DNA of 64,000 nucleotides from Planomonospora parontospora (lineage in GTDB: Bacteria; Actinomycetota; Actinomycetes; Streptosporangiales; Streptosporangiaceae): assembly GCA_014647935.1 (NCBI GenBank), contig BMQD01000002.1, positions 1-64,000 on the forward strand, read 5' to 3'. The notes below the pieces were generated by a model that did no database searches, was not told the origin of the DNA, and saw nothing but the letters and a program-made list of their open reading frames with translations. Positions 8,186-16,189 of the stretch are shown piece after piece (the stretch's first letter is position 1; every line of letters begins with the position of its first letter). Made by a program: the position numbers and the translations under genes.

Positions 8186-8917
8186 TCACCGCAGGGCGTC
8201 CCGGATCCGGCGGGCCGCGTCGTAGAGCGCGTCCTGCGCCGCGGCCAGCGTCTCCTCGGTGACCTGCCGGCCCGCGGCGTCCCCGCGGACCTCCTCGGCG
8301 AACTCGGCGAGCAGCTGCCCGAGCCGGTCGTCGCCGGCGGAGGAGCCGGGCCCGGTGAAGCCGGTGGCCCAGATGCGCTTCCACTCCCGCTGCCAGCGCT
8401 CGGTCTCGTGCTTCCACTCGTGCTTGTGCCGCTGCCACTCGGCCTTCTGCTCCCGCCAGGCCTCGCGCTGCTCCCGCTTGGCCCGCCGGAACTCGTCCTT
8501 GGCCGAGTGCTCCTCCTGCTTGGCGCTCTGCCGCACGTCGCGGGCCATCTGGGTGAGCTCCTCGCGCAGCGACCGGACCGTGTCGCGCACGTCCTCCTTG
8601 ACCTCGCGGGCGATGTCGCGGACGGAGTCGGAGATCTCCTGCTCCAGCTCGGCCAGCTCGTCCATCCTGGCCTCCAGCTCGGCGCGGCCCGCCTCGGTGA
8701 GGGTGAAGACCTTCTTGCCGGCCACGACCTCGTGGGTGACCAGGCCCTCCTCCTCCAGCCGGGCCAGGCGCGGGTAGATCGTGCCGGGCGAGGGGGAGTA
8801 GACGCCGAGGAAGCGGTCCTGCAGCAGCCGGATCACCTCGTAGCCGTGGCGCGGACTCTCCTGGAGCAGTTTGAGCAGGTAGAGGCGGAGCCGCCCGTGG
8901 CCGAAGACGGGGCTCAC
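8186..8917 (-). CDS. PadR-family transcriptional regulator with long coiled coil
   Basis: This is a 243-residue repressor-type regulator. The PadR winged helix occupies residues 1-75 (LLQESPRHGYEVIRLLQDR, PSPGTIYPRLARLEEEGLV). A highly charged helical stretch of ~100 residues follows (about 85-185, rich in Glu/Arg/Lys/Trp), longer than the usual PadR dimerisation helix. The GTG start has GGGAGGG five bases upstream. It is the second gene of an operon, 55 bases after the DUF4097 gene, a pairing common in actinobacteria. The inverted repeat at 9793-9835 in front of the operon is its likely autoregulatory operator. The inducer is unknown. Confidence 0.88.
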   Translation of the reverse strand: MSPVFGHGRLRLYLLKLLQESPRHGYEVIRLLQDRFLGVYSPSPGTIYPRLARLEEEGLVTHEVVAGKKVFTLTEAGRAELEARMDELAELEQEISDSVRDIAREVKEDVRDTVRSLREELTQMARDVRQSAKQEEHSAKDEFRRAKREQREAWREQKAEWQRHKHEWKHETERWQREWKRIWATGFTGPGSSAGDDRLGQLLAEFAEEVRGDAAGRQVTEETLAAAQDALYDAARRIRDALR

Positions 8918-8972
8918 GACGCCCTCCCGCCCTGAGCCGTGCCGGAGGCGCGACCGGTGTCGAACGAGCCGT

Positions 8973-9770
8973 TCACGAAGGGTCTCCCTTCAGGAGAGTG
9001 ACGTCGGCGGAGAGGGTGGTGGCCGACAGGGAGGCCATGCCCCCGCCGATCCGGCCGGTGAGCGCCTTCCTGCCGGGCTGGTCCACCCGGTCGAGCTCGG
9101 AGAAGGCGCTGCCGACCCGGCCGGAGGTGGAGCGGATCGCCACGTCGGCCTCCACCGAGTGCGGGAGCCGTACCACGACCTCGCCGGAGACGCTGTTCAG
9201 CGTGACGTGGCCGGTCGGCGGGAGCTCCAGGTCGGCGGTGATCCGGCCGGAGACGGTGCCGGCCTTCAGCCGGCGGGGCCTGCCCCGGGCGACGGTCAGG
9301 TCACCCGAGACGCTCTTGAACGACAGGTCGCCGACCAGGCCGCGGCTCTCCACGGGGCCGGAGACGGTGTCGGCGTGGATCTCGCCGCTCACCCCGTCGA
9401 GCACGACCTCGCCGGAGACGCTCTTGACCGCGGTGCGGGCCTCGAAGCCGGCCACGACGGCCGAGGCGGAGACCACCCCGGCGCTGACCGGGCAGTCCTT
9501 CGGCACGGTGAGCGTCAGCACGCTCTCCCGGCGGCCGGGGCGGAGCCAGCTGAGCAGCCCGTCCCAGGTGAGGTCCTTGTAGGAGACGGTGAGCGTGCCG
9601 TCGTCGTCGTGCGTCACGATCAGCGGGATGTCGCCCACGGAGGTGACCTCCAGCGCGGGCGGGCCGTCGCTGGCCAGCACCGCCAGCCTGCCCGCCACGA
9701 TCCACACGTTCAGCCCGCTCACCGCGCCGAACGTGATCTGCTCGGGTTTCCCGATCGTCCATTCACACAT
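8973..9770 (-). CDS. DUF4097-type beta-helix protein
   Basis: The 265-residue protein is built of repeated short beta strands with recurring SVSGE/TVSG/SVSGD motifs (about residues 117-205), the signature of the DUF4097 repeat family, whose biochemical role is not established. There is no signal peptide or membrane segment, so it is probably cytoplasmic. The start is certain: AAGGAGGT stands eight bases before the ATG. It leads the operon with the PadR gene (8186-8917), which suggests it is induced when PadR releases the operator at 9793-9835. Confidence 0.85.
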   Translation of the reverse strand: MCEWTIGKPEQITFGAVSGLNVWIVAGRLAVLASDGPPALEVTSVGDIPLIVTHDDDGTLTVSYKDLTWDGLLSWLRPGRRESVLTLTVPKDCPVSAGVVSASAVVAGFEARTAVKSVSGEVVLDGVSGEIHADTVSGPVESRGLVGDLSFKSVSGDLTVARGRPRRLKAGTVSGRITADLELPPTGHVTLNSVSGEVVVRLPHSVEADVAIRSTSGRVGSAFSELDRVDQPGRKALTGRIGGGMASLSATTLSADVTLLKGDPS

Positions 9771-9792
9771 GTCTGCGACCTCCTTGTATGAG

Positions 9793-9835
9793 ACACGATA
9801 TGTCGCGTCACTCGGGAGGTCAAGATATATCGTGT
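9793..9835. promoter_or_regulatory. Probable PadR operator
   Basis: ACACGATAT (9793-9801) and its exact reverse complement ATATCGTGT (9827-9835) face each other across 25 bases. The right half includes the palindrome GATATATC. PadR-type operators built on GATATATC-like words are known in actinobacteria. The site begins 22 bases before the DUF4097 start codon and is the only AT-rich patch nearby. Confidence 0.55.
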
Positions 9836-9927
9836 TTTATCCACCGGGAGCCGGTCCGCCCCGGGCGGTTCCTGTGCCGTCGGCCGTTCCCGTGCCGTCC
9901 GTCCTCGCCGTCGGCCGTCTCCCGCCG

Positions 9928-10104
9928 CTACTCGTCCTCGTCGTCCAGCCGGGCCAGCCAGGTGGCCAGCCGGTCCACCGGGATCTCGAACTCGGGGTTG
10001 AGGTCCACGAACTCGCGCAGCCGCTCGGCCAGCCAGCCGATGCCGACCTCCTCCTCGCCGCGGCGGGTGACGAGCTCCTCGATGCCCCGGTCGGTGAAGT
10101 ACAT
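9928..10104 (-). CDS. DUF6104-type small protein
   Basis: A 58-residue acidic protein beginning MYFTDRGIEEL and ending LDDEDE, with a central GWLAERLREFVDLNPEFE stretch. The ATG has AGGAGGG five to six bases upstream, and the reading frame has strong actinobacterial codon bias. It matches my recollection of the DUF6104 family, small actinobacterial proteins often located next to kgd. Their function is unknown. The kgd terminator hairpin ends only 18 bases before the start codon, so it has little room for its own promoter. Expression by read-through from kgd, or a promoter inside kgd, is likely. Confidence 0.8.
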   Translation of the reverse strand: MYFTDRGIEELVTRRGEEEVGIGWLAERLREFVDLNPEFEIPVDRLATWLARLDDEDE

Positions 10105-10122
10105 CGTTTCCCTCCTGATAGC

Positions 10123-10159
10123 GGGAGGTCCCCCACAGCCGTGCTGTGGGGGACCTCCC
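10123..10159 (-). terminator. Strong hairpin after kgd, directly before the DUF6104 gene
   Basis: GGGAGGTCCCCCACAG and its exact reverse complement form a 16-bp stem with a five-base loop, 54 bases after the kgd stop codon. The DUF6104 ribosome-binding site follows within about ten bases, so the hairpin may act as terminator, attenuator or RNA-stabilising element. Confidence 0.7.
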
Positions 10160-10213
10160 GGGTGGACTCCGAAGATCCGGGCCGGGACCGCCGTCGCGGC
10201 CCCGGCGCCCGGA

Positions 10214-13200
10214 TCAGGCGTAGACCTCCGACAGCATCTGGCGCAGCTCCACCTCGTGCGTGGAGTGCGACCCGGTGGCCGGGGACGAGTTGGCCTTGCG
10301 GGAGACCCGCTTGATCGGCCGCCCGCCGAACACGCGGGGGTTCTCGGCCAGCTTGAGCGTCAGGAACGGCCACGGCCCCATGTTGGCCGGCTCGTCCTGC
10401 GCCCAGATCAGCTCGACGTCGCCGTAGCGGTCCAGCTCCGTCGTCAGCGGGTTCGCCGGGAACGGGTAGAGCCGCTCCAGGCGGACGATCGCCACGTCGG
10501 TACGGCCCTGCGCCTCGCGGGCCGCGGCCAGGTCGTAGTAGATCTTGCCGGAGCAGAGCACGACCCTGCGCACGCCCGCCGGGTCCACCGTGGTGTCACC
10601 GATGACCGGCTTGAACGAGCCCGACGTGAAGTCGGAGACCGGCGAGACCGCCGCCTTGTGCCGCAGCAGCGACTTGGGCGTGAAGACCACCAGCGGCCGG
10701 TGCCGGTTCGACTTCGTCTGCCAGCGCAGCAGATGGAAGTAGTTGGCCGGCAGGGTCGGCTGGGCCACGGTCATGTTGTCCTGGGCGCACATCTGCAGGA
10801 AGCGCTCGATGCGGGCCGAGGAGTGGTCGGGGCCCTGGCCCTCGTAGCCGTGCGGCAGCAGCAGGGTCACGCCGGAGCGCTGGCCCCACTTCTGCTCGCC
10901 CGCGGTGATGTACTCGTCGATGACCGACTGGGCGCCGTTGACGAAGTCGCCGAACTGCGCCTCCCAGCAGACCAGGGCCTCGGGGCGCTCCACGCTGTAG
11001 CCGTACTCGAAGCCGAGCGCGGCGTACTCGCTGAGCAGCGAGTCGTAGACGTAGAACTTGGTGGTGCCCTCGTTGAACGTCTTGAGCGGGGTGTGCTCCT
11101 CGCCCGTGACGCGGTCCACGAGCACCGCGTGCCGCTGCACGAAGGTGCCGCGCCGGGAGTCCTGGCCCACCAGGCGGACCGGGTGGCCGTCGATCAGCAG
11201 CGAGCCGAAGGCCAGGGTCTCGCCCATGCCCCAGTCGATGCGGTCCTCGGCGACCATCTGGCCGCGGCGCTGGATGACCGGGAGCAGGCGCGGGTGGACG
11301 GTGAAGCCCTCCGGCAGGTTGAGCTGGGTGTCGACGATCCGCTTGACGGTCTCCTCGGAGACGCCCGTCGGGGTGTCCTCGTGCGACCAGGGGATGGCCT
11401 CCAGGTCGGCGGGGCGGGCGAACTCGCCCGTCTGCTCCCTGGTCGCCTCGCGGGTCTCGGCGAAGGCGTTCTCCAGCTTGGCCTGGTAGTCGCGGAGCGC
11501 GCCCTCGGCCTCCTCCACCGTGATGTCGCCCCGGCCGATCAGCGCCTCGGTGTAGAGCTTGCGGGTGGAGCGCTTGGCGTCGATCAGGTCGTACATCAGC
11601 GGCTGGGTGAAGCTGGGGTTGTCGGCCTCGTTGTGGCCCCGGCGCCGGTAGCAGATGAGGTCGATCACGACGTCCTTGCGGAACGCCTGGCGGTACTCGA
11701 AGGCCAGGCGGCCGACCCGGACCACGGCCTCGGGGTCGTCCCCGTTGACGTGGAAGATCGGGGCCTGGATCATCCGGGCGACGTCGGTGGCGTACACGCT
11801 GGAGCGGGAGCTCGCCGGGCTGGTGGTGAAGCCGACCTGGTTGTTGACCACGATGTGCACGGTGCCGCCGGTGCGGTAGCCGCGCAGTTGGGACAGGTTC
11901 AGCGTCTCGGCCACCACGCCCTGGCCGGCGAAGGCGGCGTCGCCGTGGACGAGCAGCGGCAGGACGCTGAAGCCCTCCTCGCCGCGCTCCAGCAGGTCCT
12001 GCTTGGCGCGGACGATGCCCTCCAGGACCGGGTCGACCGTCTCCAGGTGGGAGGGGTTGGCCACGACCGAGGCCTTGATCTTGGAGCCGTCGGGCGAGAC
12101 GAAGTCGCCGGTGGCGCCCAGGTGGTACTTCACGTCGCCGGAGCCGTGCGAGGTGCGCGGGTCGATGTTGCCCTCGAACTCGCCGAAGATCTGCCCGTAG
12201 GACTTGCCGACGATGTTGGCCAGCACGTTGAGGCGGCCGCGGTGGGCCATGCCGATGACGGCCTCGTCCAGGCTGTCCTGGGCGGCGGCGCAGAGCACCG
12301 AGTCGACCAGCGGGATCAGCGACTCGCCGCCCTCCAGCGAGAAGCGCTTCTGGCCGACGAACTTGGTCTGCAGGAACGTCTCGAACGCCTCGGCGGTGTT
12401 GAGCCGCTCCAGGACGCGCAGCTGCTCCTCGCGCGCGGGCTTGTCGTACGGCCGCTCCACCCGCGCCTGGATCCAGGCCCGCTCCTCGGGGTTCTGGATG
12501 TGCATGTACTCGACGCCGATGGTGCGGCAGTAGGAGTCGCGCAGCACGCCGAGGATGTCGCGGAGCTTCATCAGCGGCTTGCCGCCGAAGCCGCCGGTGG
12601 CGAACTCGCGCTCCAGGTCCCACAGGGTCAGCCCGTGCGACTTGATGTCGAGGTCGGGGTGCTTGCGCTGCTTGTACTCCAGCGGGTCGGTGTCGGCCAT
12701 GAGGTGGCCGCGGACCCGGTAGGCGTGGATCAGCTCCAGCACGCGGGCGGACTTGGCCACGTCGTCGTCGTGCGTGGTCGAGATGTCGCGGACCCAGCGG
12801 ACCGGCTCGTAGGGGATCCGGAGGGCTTCGAAGATCTCGTCGTAGAAGCCGTCCTCGCCCAGGAGCAGGCGGTGGATCTGGCGCAGGAAGTCGCCCGACT
12901 GGGCGCCCTGGATGATCCGGTGGTCGTAGGTGCTGGTGAGCGTCATGATCTTGCTCACCGCCAGGCGGGAGAGCGTGTCGGGGGAGGCGCCCTGGTACTC
13001 GGCGGGGTACTCCATCGCGCCGACGCCGATGATCGTGCCCTGGCCGGGCATCAGGCGCGGCACCGAGTGCACGGTGCCGATGGTGCCCGGGTTGGTCAGC
13101 GAGATCGTCGTGCCCGCGAAGTCGTCGACGCCGAGCTTGCCGCTCCTGGCCTTGCGCACGATGTCCTCGTACGCCGTCCAGAACTGGCGGAAGTCCATCT

Positions 13201-13873
13201 GCTCGCAGGCCTTGATCGACGGCACCAGGAGCTGGCGGGTGTCGCCCTTCTGGATGTCGATGGCCAGGCCCAGGTTGACGTGCTCGGGCTTGACCAGCAC
13301 CGGCTTGCCGTCGACCTCGGTGTAGGAGTGGTTCATCTCCGGCAGGACCGCGAGGGCCTTGACGACGGCGAACCCGATGAGGTGCGTGAACGACACCTTG
13401 CCGCCGCGGCCGCGGGACAGGTGGTTGTTGATCACGATGCGGTTGTCGATGAGCAGCTTCGCCGGGACGGCGCGTACGCTGGTGGCCGTCGGGACTACGA
13501 GGCTGGCCTCCATGTTCAGCGCGGTCCTGGCGGCCGCGCCACGGAGTCGGACTTCCTCGGCACCGGCGGGCAACTGCGTCTCCTGCTTGGGCTTGTCCGC
13601 CGGGGCCGCCGGGGCCTTCGGCGCTGTGGGGGTGGTTGTCGCGGCGGCCGGGGTGGCCGGGGCCGTGGCGGGGGTCGGGGGAGCGGCCGCGGCCGTTCCC
13701 TGGGCCGCGGCTCTGCCGGACCCGGAATCAGGGGTGTAGTCAGCGAAGAAGTTCCACCAGGCGCGGTCCACGGACTCGGGATCCTGGAGGTACTTCTGGT
13801 ACAGCTCGTCGACAAGCCATTCGTTCTGACCGAAGGCTGCCAGCGGGTTTGTCCGCGACGACTCAGACGACAC
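10214..13873 (-). CDS. kgd: Multifunctional 2-oxoglutarate decarboxylase / dehydrogenase E1-E2 (KGD)
   Basis: This is the actinobacterial fusion enzyme of the TCA cycle that decarboxylates 2-oxoglutarate with thiamine diphosphate and serves as E1, with an E2-type succinyltransferase domain. The 1219 residues match the ~1230 of mycobacterial KGD. A short N-terminal helical segment ([18 protein letters not shown]) is followed by an Ala/Pro linker (~50-110). The acyltransferase domain (~115-355) contains the DHR catalytic motif in [16 protein letters not shown]. The ThDP-dependent E1 part follows ([34 protein letters not shown]). The start is GTG with a weak ribosome-binding site. It is a single-gene unit ended by the hairpin at 10123-10159. 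Forkhead-associated GarA/OdhI-type control is known for the family, but no partner is visible here. Confidence 0.96.
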   Translation of the reverse strand: MSSESSRTNPLAAFGQNEWLVDELYQKYLQDPESVDRAWWNFFADYTPDSGSGRAAAQGTAAAAPPTPATAPATPAAATTTPTAPKAPAAPADKPKQETQLPAGAEEVRLRGAAARTALNMEASLVVPTATSVRAVPAKLLIDNRIVINNHLSRGRGGKVSFTHLIGFAVVKALAVLPEMNHSYTEVDGKPVLVKPEHVNLGLAIDIQKGDTRQLLVPSIKACEQMDFRQFWTAYEDIVRKARSGKLGVDDFAGTTISLTNPGTIGTVHSVPRLMPGQGTIIGVGAMEYPAEYQGASPDTLSRLAVSKIMTLTSTYDHRIIQGAQSGDFLRQIHRLLLGEDGFYDEIFEALRIPYEPVRWVRDISTTHDDDVAKSARVLELIHAYRVRGHLMADTDPLEYKQRKHPDLDIKSHGLTLWDLEREFATGGFGGKPLMKLRDILGVLRDSYCRTIGVEYMHIQNPEERAWIQARVERPYDKPAREEQLRVLERLNTAEAFETFLQTKFVGQKRFSLEGGESLIPLVDSVLCAAAQDSLDEAVIGMAHRGRLNVLANIVGKSYGQIFGEFEGNIDPRTSHGSGDVKYHLGATGDFVSPDGSKIKASVVANPSHLETVDPVLEGIVRAKQDLLERGEEGFSVLPLLVHGDAAFAGQGVVAETLNLSQLRGYRTGGTVHIVVNNQVGFTTSPASSRSSVYATDVARMIQAPIFHVNGDDPEAVVRVGRLAFEYRQAFRKDVVIDLICYRRRGHNEADNPSFTQPLMYDLIDAKRSTRKLYTEALIGRGDITVEEAEGALRDYQAKLENAFAETREATREQTGEFARPADLEAIPWSHEDTPTGVSEETVKRIVDTQLNLPEGFTVHPRLLPVIQRRGQMVAEDRIDWGMGETLAFGSLLIDGHPVRLVGQDSRRGTFVQRHAVLVDRVTGEEHTPLKTFNEGTTKFYVYDSLLSEYAALGFEYGYSVERPEALVCWEAQFGDFVNGAQSVIDEYITAGEQKWGQRSGVTLLLPHGYEGQGPDHSSARIERFLQMCAQDNMTVAQPTLPANYFHLLRWQTKSNRHRPLVVFTPKSLLRHKAAVSPVSDFTSGSFKPVIGDTTVDPAGVRRVVLCSGKIYYDLAAAREAQGRTDVAIVRLERLYPFPANPLTTELDRYGDVELIWAQDEPANMGPWPFLTLKLAENPRVFGGRPIKRVSRKANSSPATGSHSTHEVELRQMLSEVYA

Positions 13874-14064
13874 GGCGGAAATCGCCCTCTTCCGCAGATC
13901 GGCGTTGATGATAAGAGAACCTGTCCAAGGCTACTCTCCTGGGCATGGGCCCGCGCCAATCTGGCCGCAGCTCCCGGAACGATCCTCTCAGAACAGCTGA
14001 AAGCGGTCACGTTCGGGGGGTCTGACCGGAGGGTGTGAGTAGGGTCACCCTCCCGCCGGGCGTG

Positions 14065-14727
14065 TCAGGCGGTGACGAGGCGCGTCTCGACGTGCAGACC
14101 GGGGGTGATCTCCTCCAGCAGGACGGTCAGCTCGTTCCCTGCGGCCTGGAGCTCCTCCAGTGACATGGGGTCCAGCCGCTCCAGCAGGAACAGGGCGTCG
14201 GAGGTCTCCTCGGTGATCCGGGTCCGCACGCACTGCCGCCAGTTCCACCGCCGGCAGGTGACGCCCAGGTCGTCCCGCCAGACCACCTCGCCGATCTCCG
14301 GGTGGTCGATCGCGGGCTCGCCTTTCTCGACGACCTCGAACGGCTCGTCCCCGGCCGCCCGCACCAGCCTGGCGGTGCCCGCGTAGCGGGCCAGGTCCTC
14401 GCCGCCGATCGGCAGACCGTGGCCGACGCTGACCGCGTTGTAGGCGTCCACCACCAGGTTGATCTCCGGTAGCGGCATCCGCCGGACCAGCGCGTCCACC
14501 GACGGCCGGGTCCGCTGCGGCTTGGCGCCGAACGCCCGGTAGGCGTCCCGCCACGCCTCGACCCTCGGGTCGTCCGGCGTCACCGCCCGGTCGGCCGCCT
14601 CGGCCAGCCAGGCCCGGGACCTGTCGTCGGTCGGGCCGTTGCGCAGGCCGTACACCGCCATGGCCAGCACCGCGAAGTCCGGCCTGAGCTCGGCGACGGC
14701 CGGATCCACCCAGATGTCCTCGATCAC
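14065..14727 (-). CDS. B3/B4 domain (PheRS beta-like editing domain) protein
   Basis: This 220-residue stand-alone protein has the B3/B4 tRNA-binding/editing fold found in phenylalanyl-tRNA synthetase beta. Typical blocks are KPQRTRPSVDALVRRM (~84-99), NLVVDAYNAVSVGHGLPIGG (~105-124) and WRQCVRTRITEET near 171. Such free-standing proteins are thought to be trans-editing factors or nucleic-acid binders, but no substrate can be read here. The start is GTG with no recognisable ribosome-binding site, so it may be leaderless. The next gene upstream (14795-15364) lies 67 bases away on the same strand. Confidence 0.8.
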   Translation of the reverse strand: MIEDIWVDPAVAELRPDFAVLAMAVYGLRNGPTDDRSRAWLAEAADRAVTPDDPRVEAWRDAYRAFGAKPQRTRPSVDALVRRMPLPEINLVVDAYNAVSVGHGLPIGGEDLARYAGTARLVRAAGDEPFEVVEKGEPAIDHPEIGEVVWRDDLGVTCRRWNWRQCVRTRITEETSDALFLLERLDPMSLEELQAAGNELTVLLEEITPGLHVETRLVTA

Positions 14728-14794
14728 GTCCGCCAGTTTAGGACTCCTGCGGGTCCGGGACGTGCCCGCCCGCTCGCGGTGCGGCCGGACGGCT

Positions 14795-15364
14795 TCAGGA
14801 CGCCGGAGCGGCCGCCGCGCGCGGCGTCGTGTTCCCGTCGTTCATGTTCCCGTCGTCCGTGTCCGCGCTGGTCGTGTCTCCTTCGTCTCCGCCGGTCGTG
14901 TCCGCACGGCCCGCCTCCCCGCCGGTCGCGGGCGGGCCGGCGAGGCGGCGTGTCGCGTACTGCGCGAGCCGGCCGTGCAGCGCCGCCGTCACCGCGAAGG
15001 CCACGATCAGCCCCGCGACGACCGAGAGCCGCTCCTCGTCCGCCAGCAGCAGCATCTTGGCGTCGGCGAGCCCGTTCCGGGCGGAGCCCCACCCGGTCAG
15101 CGCCACCGTCACCCACCGTCCCGCACGCCTGACCGCGGGACGCGCGGTCGCGGTCGCGGCGGCCGGTACGGCGAGCACGGCGAAGGCGACGAGCACCGCC
15201 GCGGTTCCCCCCGCGGAGAAGGAGGTCGGCATGTCGACGGCGAGCAGGATGGTGCGCATCAGCAGCCGGGCCGCGACGCCGACGACCAGACCCGCGACCA
15301 GTGCCCCGCCCAGCACGGCCGCGGCCGCCCGCACGGCCCTGAGCCACTTCCTGCTTTCCTGCAT
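14795..15364 (-). CDS. Small multi-pass membrane protein of unknown function
   Basis: I do not recognise this 189-residue protein. It has three or four hydrophobic segments (about 14-38, 50-72, 112-130, with Gly/Ala/Val-rich helices such as VLGGALVAGLVVGVAARLL). A hydrophilic C-terminal tail of ~45 residues is rich in Asp, Thr, Gly and Asn. The ATG at 15364 has GGAGG six bases upstream. The frame continues 20 codons further upstream, but that extension lacks a ribosome-binding site. The nearest neighbour is the B3/B4-domain gene. Confidence 0.7.
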   Translation of the reverse strand: MQESRKWLRAVRAAAAVLGGALVAGLVVGVAARLLMRTILLAVDMPTSFSAGGTAAVLVAFAVLAVPAAATATARPAVRRAGRWVTVALTGWGSARNGLADAKMLLLADEERLSVVAGLIVAFAVTAALHGRLAQYATRRLAGPPATGGEAGRADTTGGDEGDTTSADTDDGNMNDGNTTPRAAAAPAS

Positions 15365-15607
15365 GGGATCCTCCTGTTTGGTGATAGAAGGAGGGTTATA
15401 GAGGCTTATGTCCGAGCGGAGCAACGGCGGACGGGTCCCGGAATCCAGTCGTTACGAGGCTGGATGCCAGTGAGTGCGACCTACCGGGCGTCGTTCGGCC
15501 GATCGCCGCCGGGAGAGCCGCAGGTTCAGGGAGACGCGAGGGCGAACTGCGCCCACACGGCGTGGCCGACGGCTTGGGTGCCCCGGTAGCCGACTGTCGT
15601 CCGGGAG

Positions 15608-15763
15608 ATGCAGGAGGGTGAGACCGGGCGCCGCAGGCTGGCACGCGTCATCGACGCGCTGAGAGATCGCGACCTGCTCGAACAGGCCCAGGAGGCCGCC
15701 CGGGAATCGGAGGACCTCGTTGAGTACGGTGACGACGAGCTGACAGAGCTTCTCCGTCAGTGA
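15608..15763 (+). CDS. Possible antitoxin-like small protein (first of a coupled pair)
   Basis: A 51-residue, strongly helical and charged peptide (RRRLARVIDALRDRDLLEQ, then an acidic C-terminus ending ELTELLRQ). Its stop codon overlaps the GTG of the next frame (15760-15996) in a GTGA junction, an arrangement typical of toxin-antitoxin pairs. A stop codon 21 bases before the ATG bounds it. GGGAG stands too close to the ATG to be a good ribosome-binding site, so this may be the tail of a larger, decayed gene. No family was recognised. Confidence 0.4.
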   Translation: MQEGETGRRRLARVIDALRDRDLLEQAQEAARESEDLVEYGDDELTELLRQ

Positions 15764-15996
15764 GCAGGGGAAACCGACGATCCGGCGGCCGTGAGGAGCG
15801 ATCGAAGTTCACCGTCCTGGTTCCCAGGAGCGTCGATGCGGTCGTACGCGACGCGGGAACCCCCCGACGGGTGCGAGAGGCATTCGTCCAGGTGTATCGA
15901 GAGGTGGGACGGCGGGGGTGCGCCGCCGCGCACTACCGTCTGTCCGGTCCGGGAAACTGGCCGCGGTTCTGCGTGATCCGGCTGTCCGACGGGTGA
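15760..15996 (+). CDS. Possible toxin-like small protein, probably C-terminally truncated
   Basis: A 78-residue basic protein starting at the GTG that overlaps the upstream stop codon. The sequence has a plausible helix-helix-strand order (FTVLVPRSVDAVVRD, RVREAFVQVYREVG, AAHYRLSGPGNWPRFCVIRL). It stops right after what looks like a first core beta strand, as if the rest of a small RelE/ParE-like fold were missing. I infer a broken toxin-like gene. The family is not recognised and the pair may be inactive. Confidence 0.4.
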   Translation: MSRGNRRSGGREERSKFTVLVPRSVDAVVRDAGTPRRVREAFVQVYREVGRRGCAAAHYRLSGPGNWPRFCVIRLSDG

Positions 15997-16106
15997 TCGA
16001 CCAGATGGTGCGGCGAAGGTTCTGAGCCAGAGAAGAGCGGTCGCCGGACCGGGCTGCCACCGGTCACTGTACTTCCCGTCGTAGGACGGGCCTTCCGGGG
16101 AACGGG

Positions 16107-16139
16107 CAGGGCGGCCGCCGGAGGAGTGCGGCCGCCCTG
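16107..16139 (-). terminator. Distal terminator of GH9 cellulase gene
   Basis: CAGGGCGGCCGC and its exact reverse complement flank a nine-base loop, behind the proximal hairpin at 16154-16179. Confidence 0.6.
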
Positions 16140-16153
16140 GTCTCGGGGGGCGT

Positions 16154-16179
16154 CCGCCCGGCGGGGTTCCGCCGGGCGG
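16154..16179 (-). terminator. Proximal terminator of GH9 cellulase gene
   Basis: CCGCCCGGCGG and its exact reverse complement with a four-base loop, starting ten bases after the cellulase stop codon. With 16107-16139 it forms a tandem terminator. Confidence 0.65.
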
Positions 16180-16189
16180 GAGGGGGGGA

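Noticed and set aside
9788-14038. Very long + strand open frame opposite kgd
   Set aside because: It is the antisense shadow of a conserved gene in G+C-rich DNA. It reads as Leu/Val/Arg/Gly/Asp-rich filler without domains or start signal.
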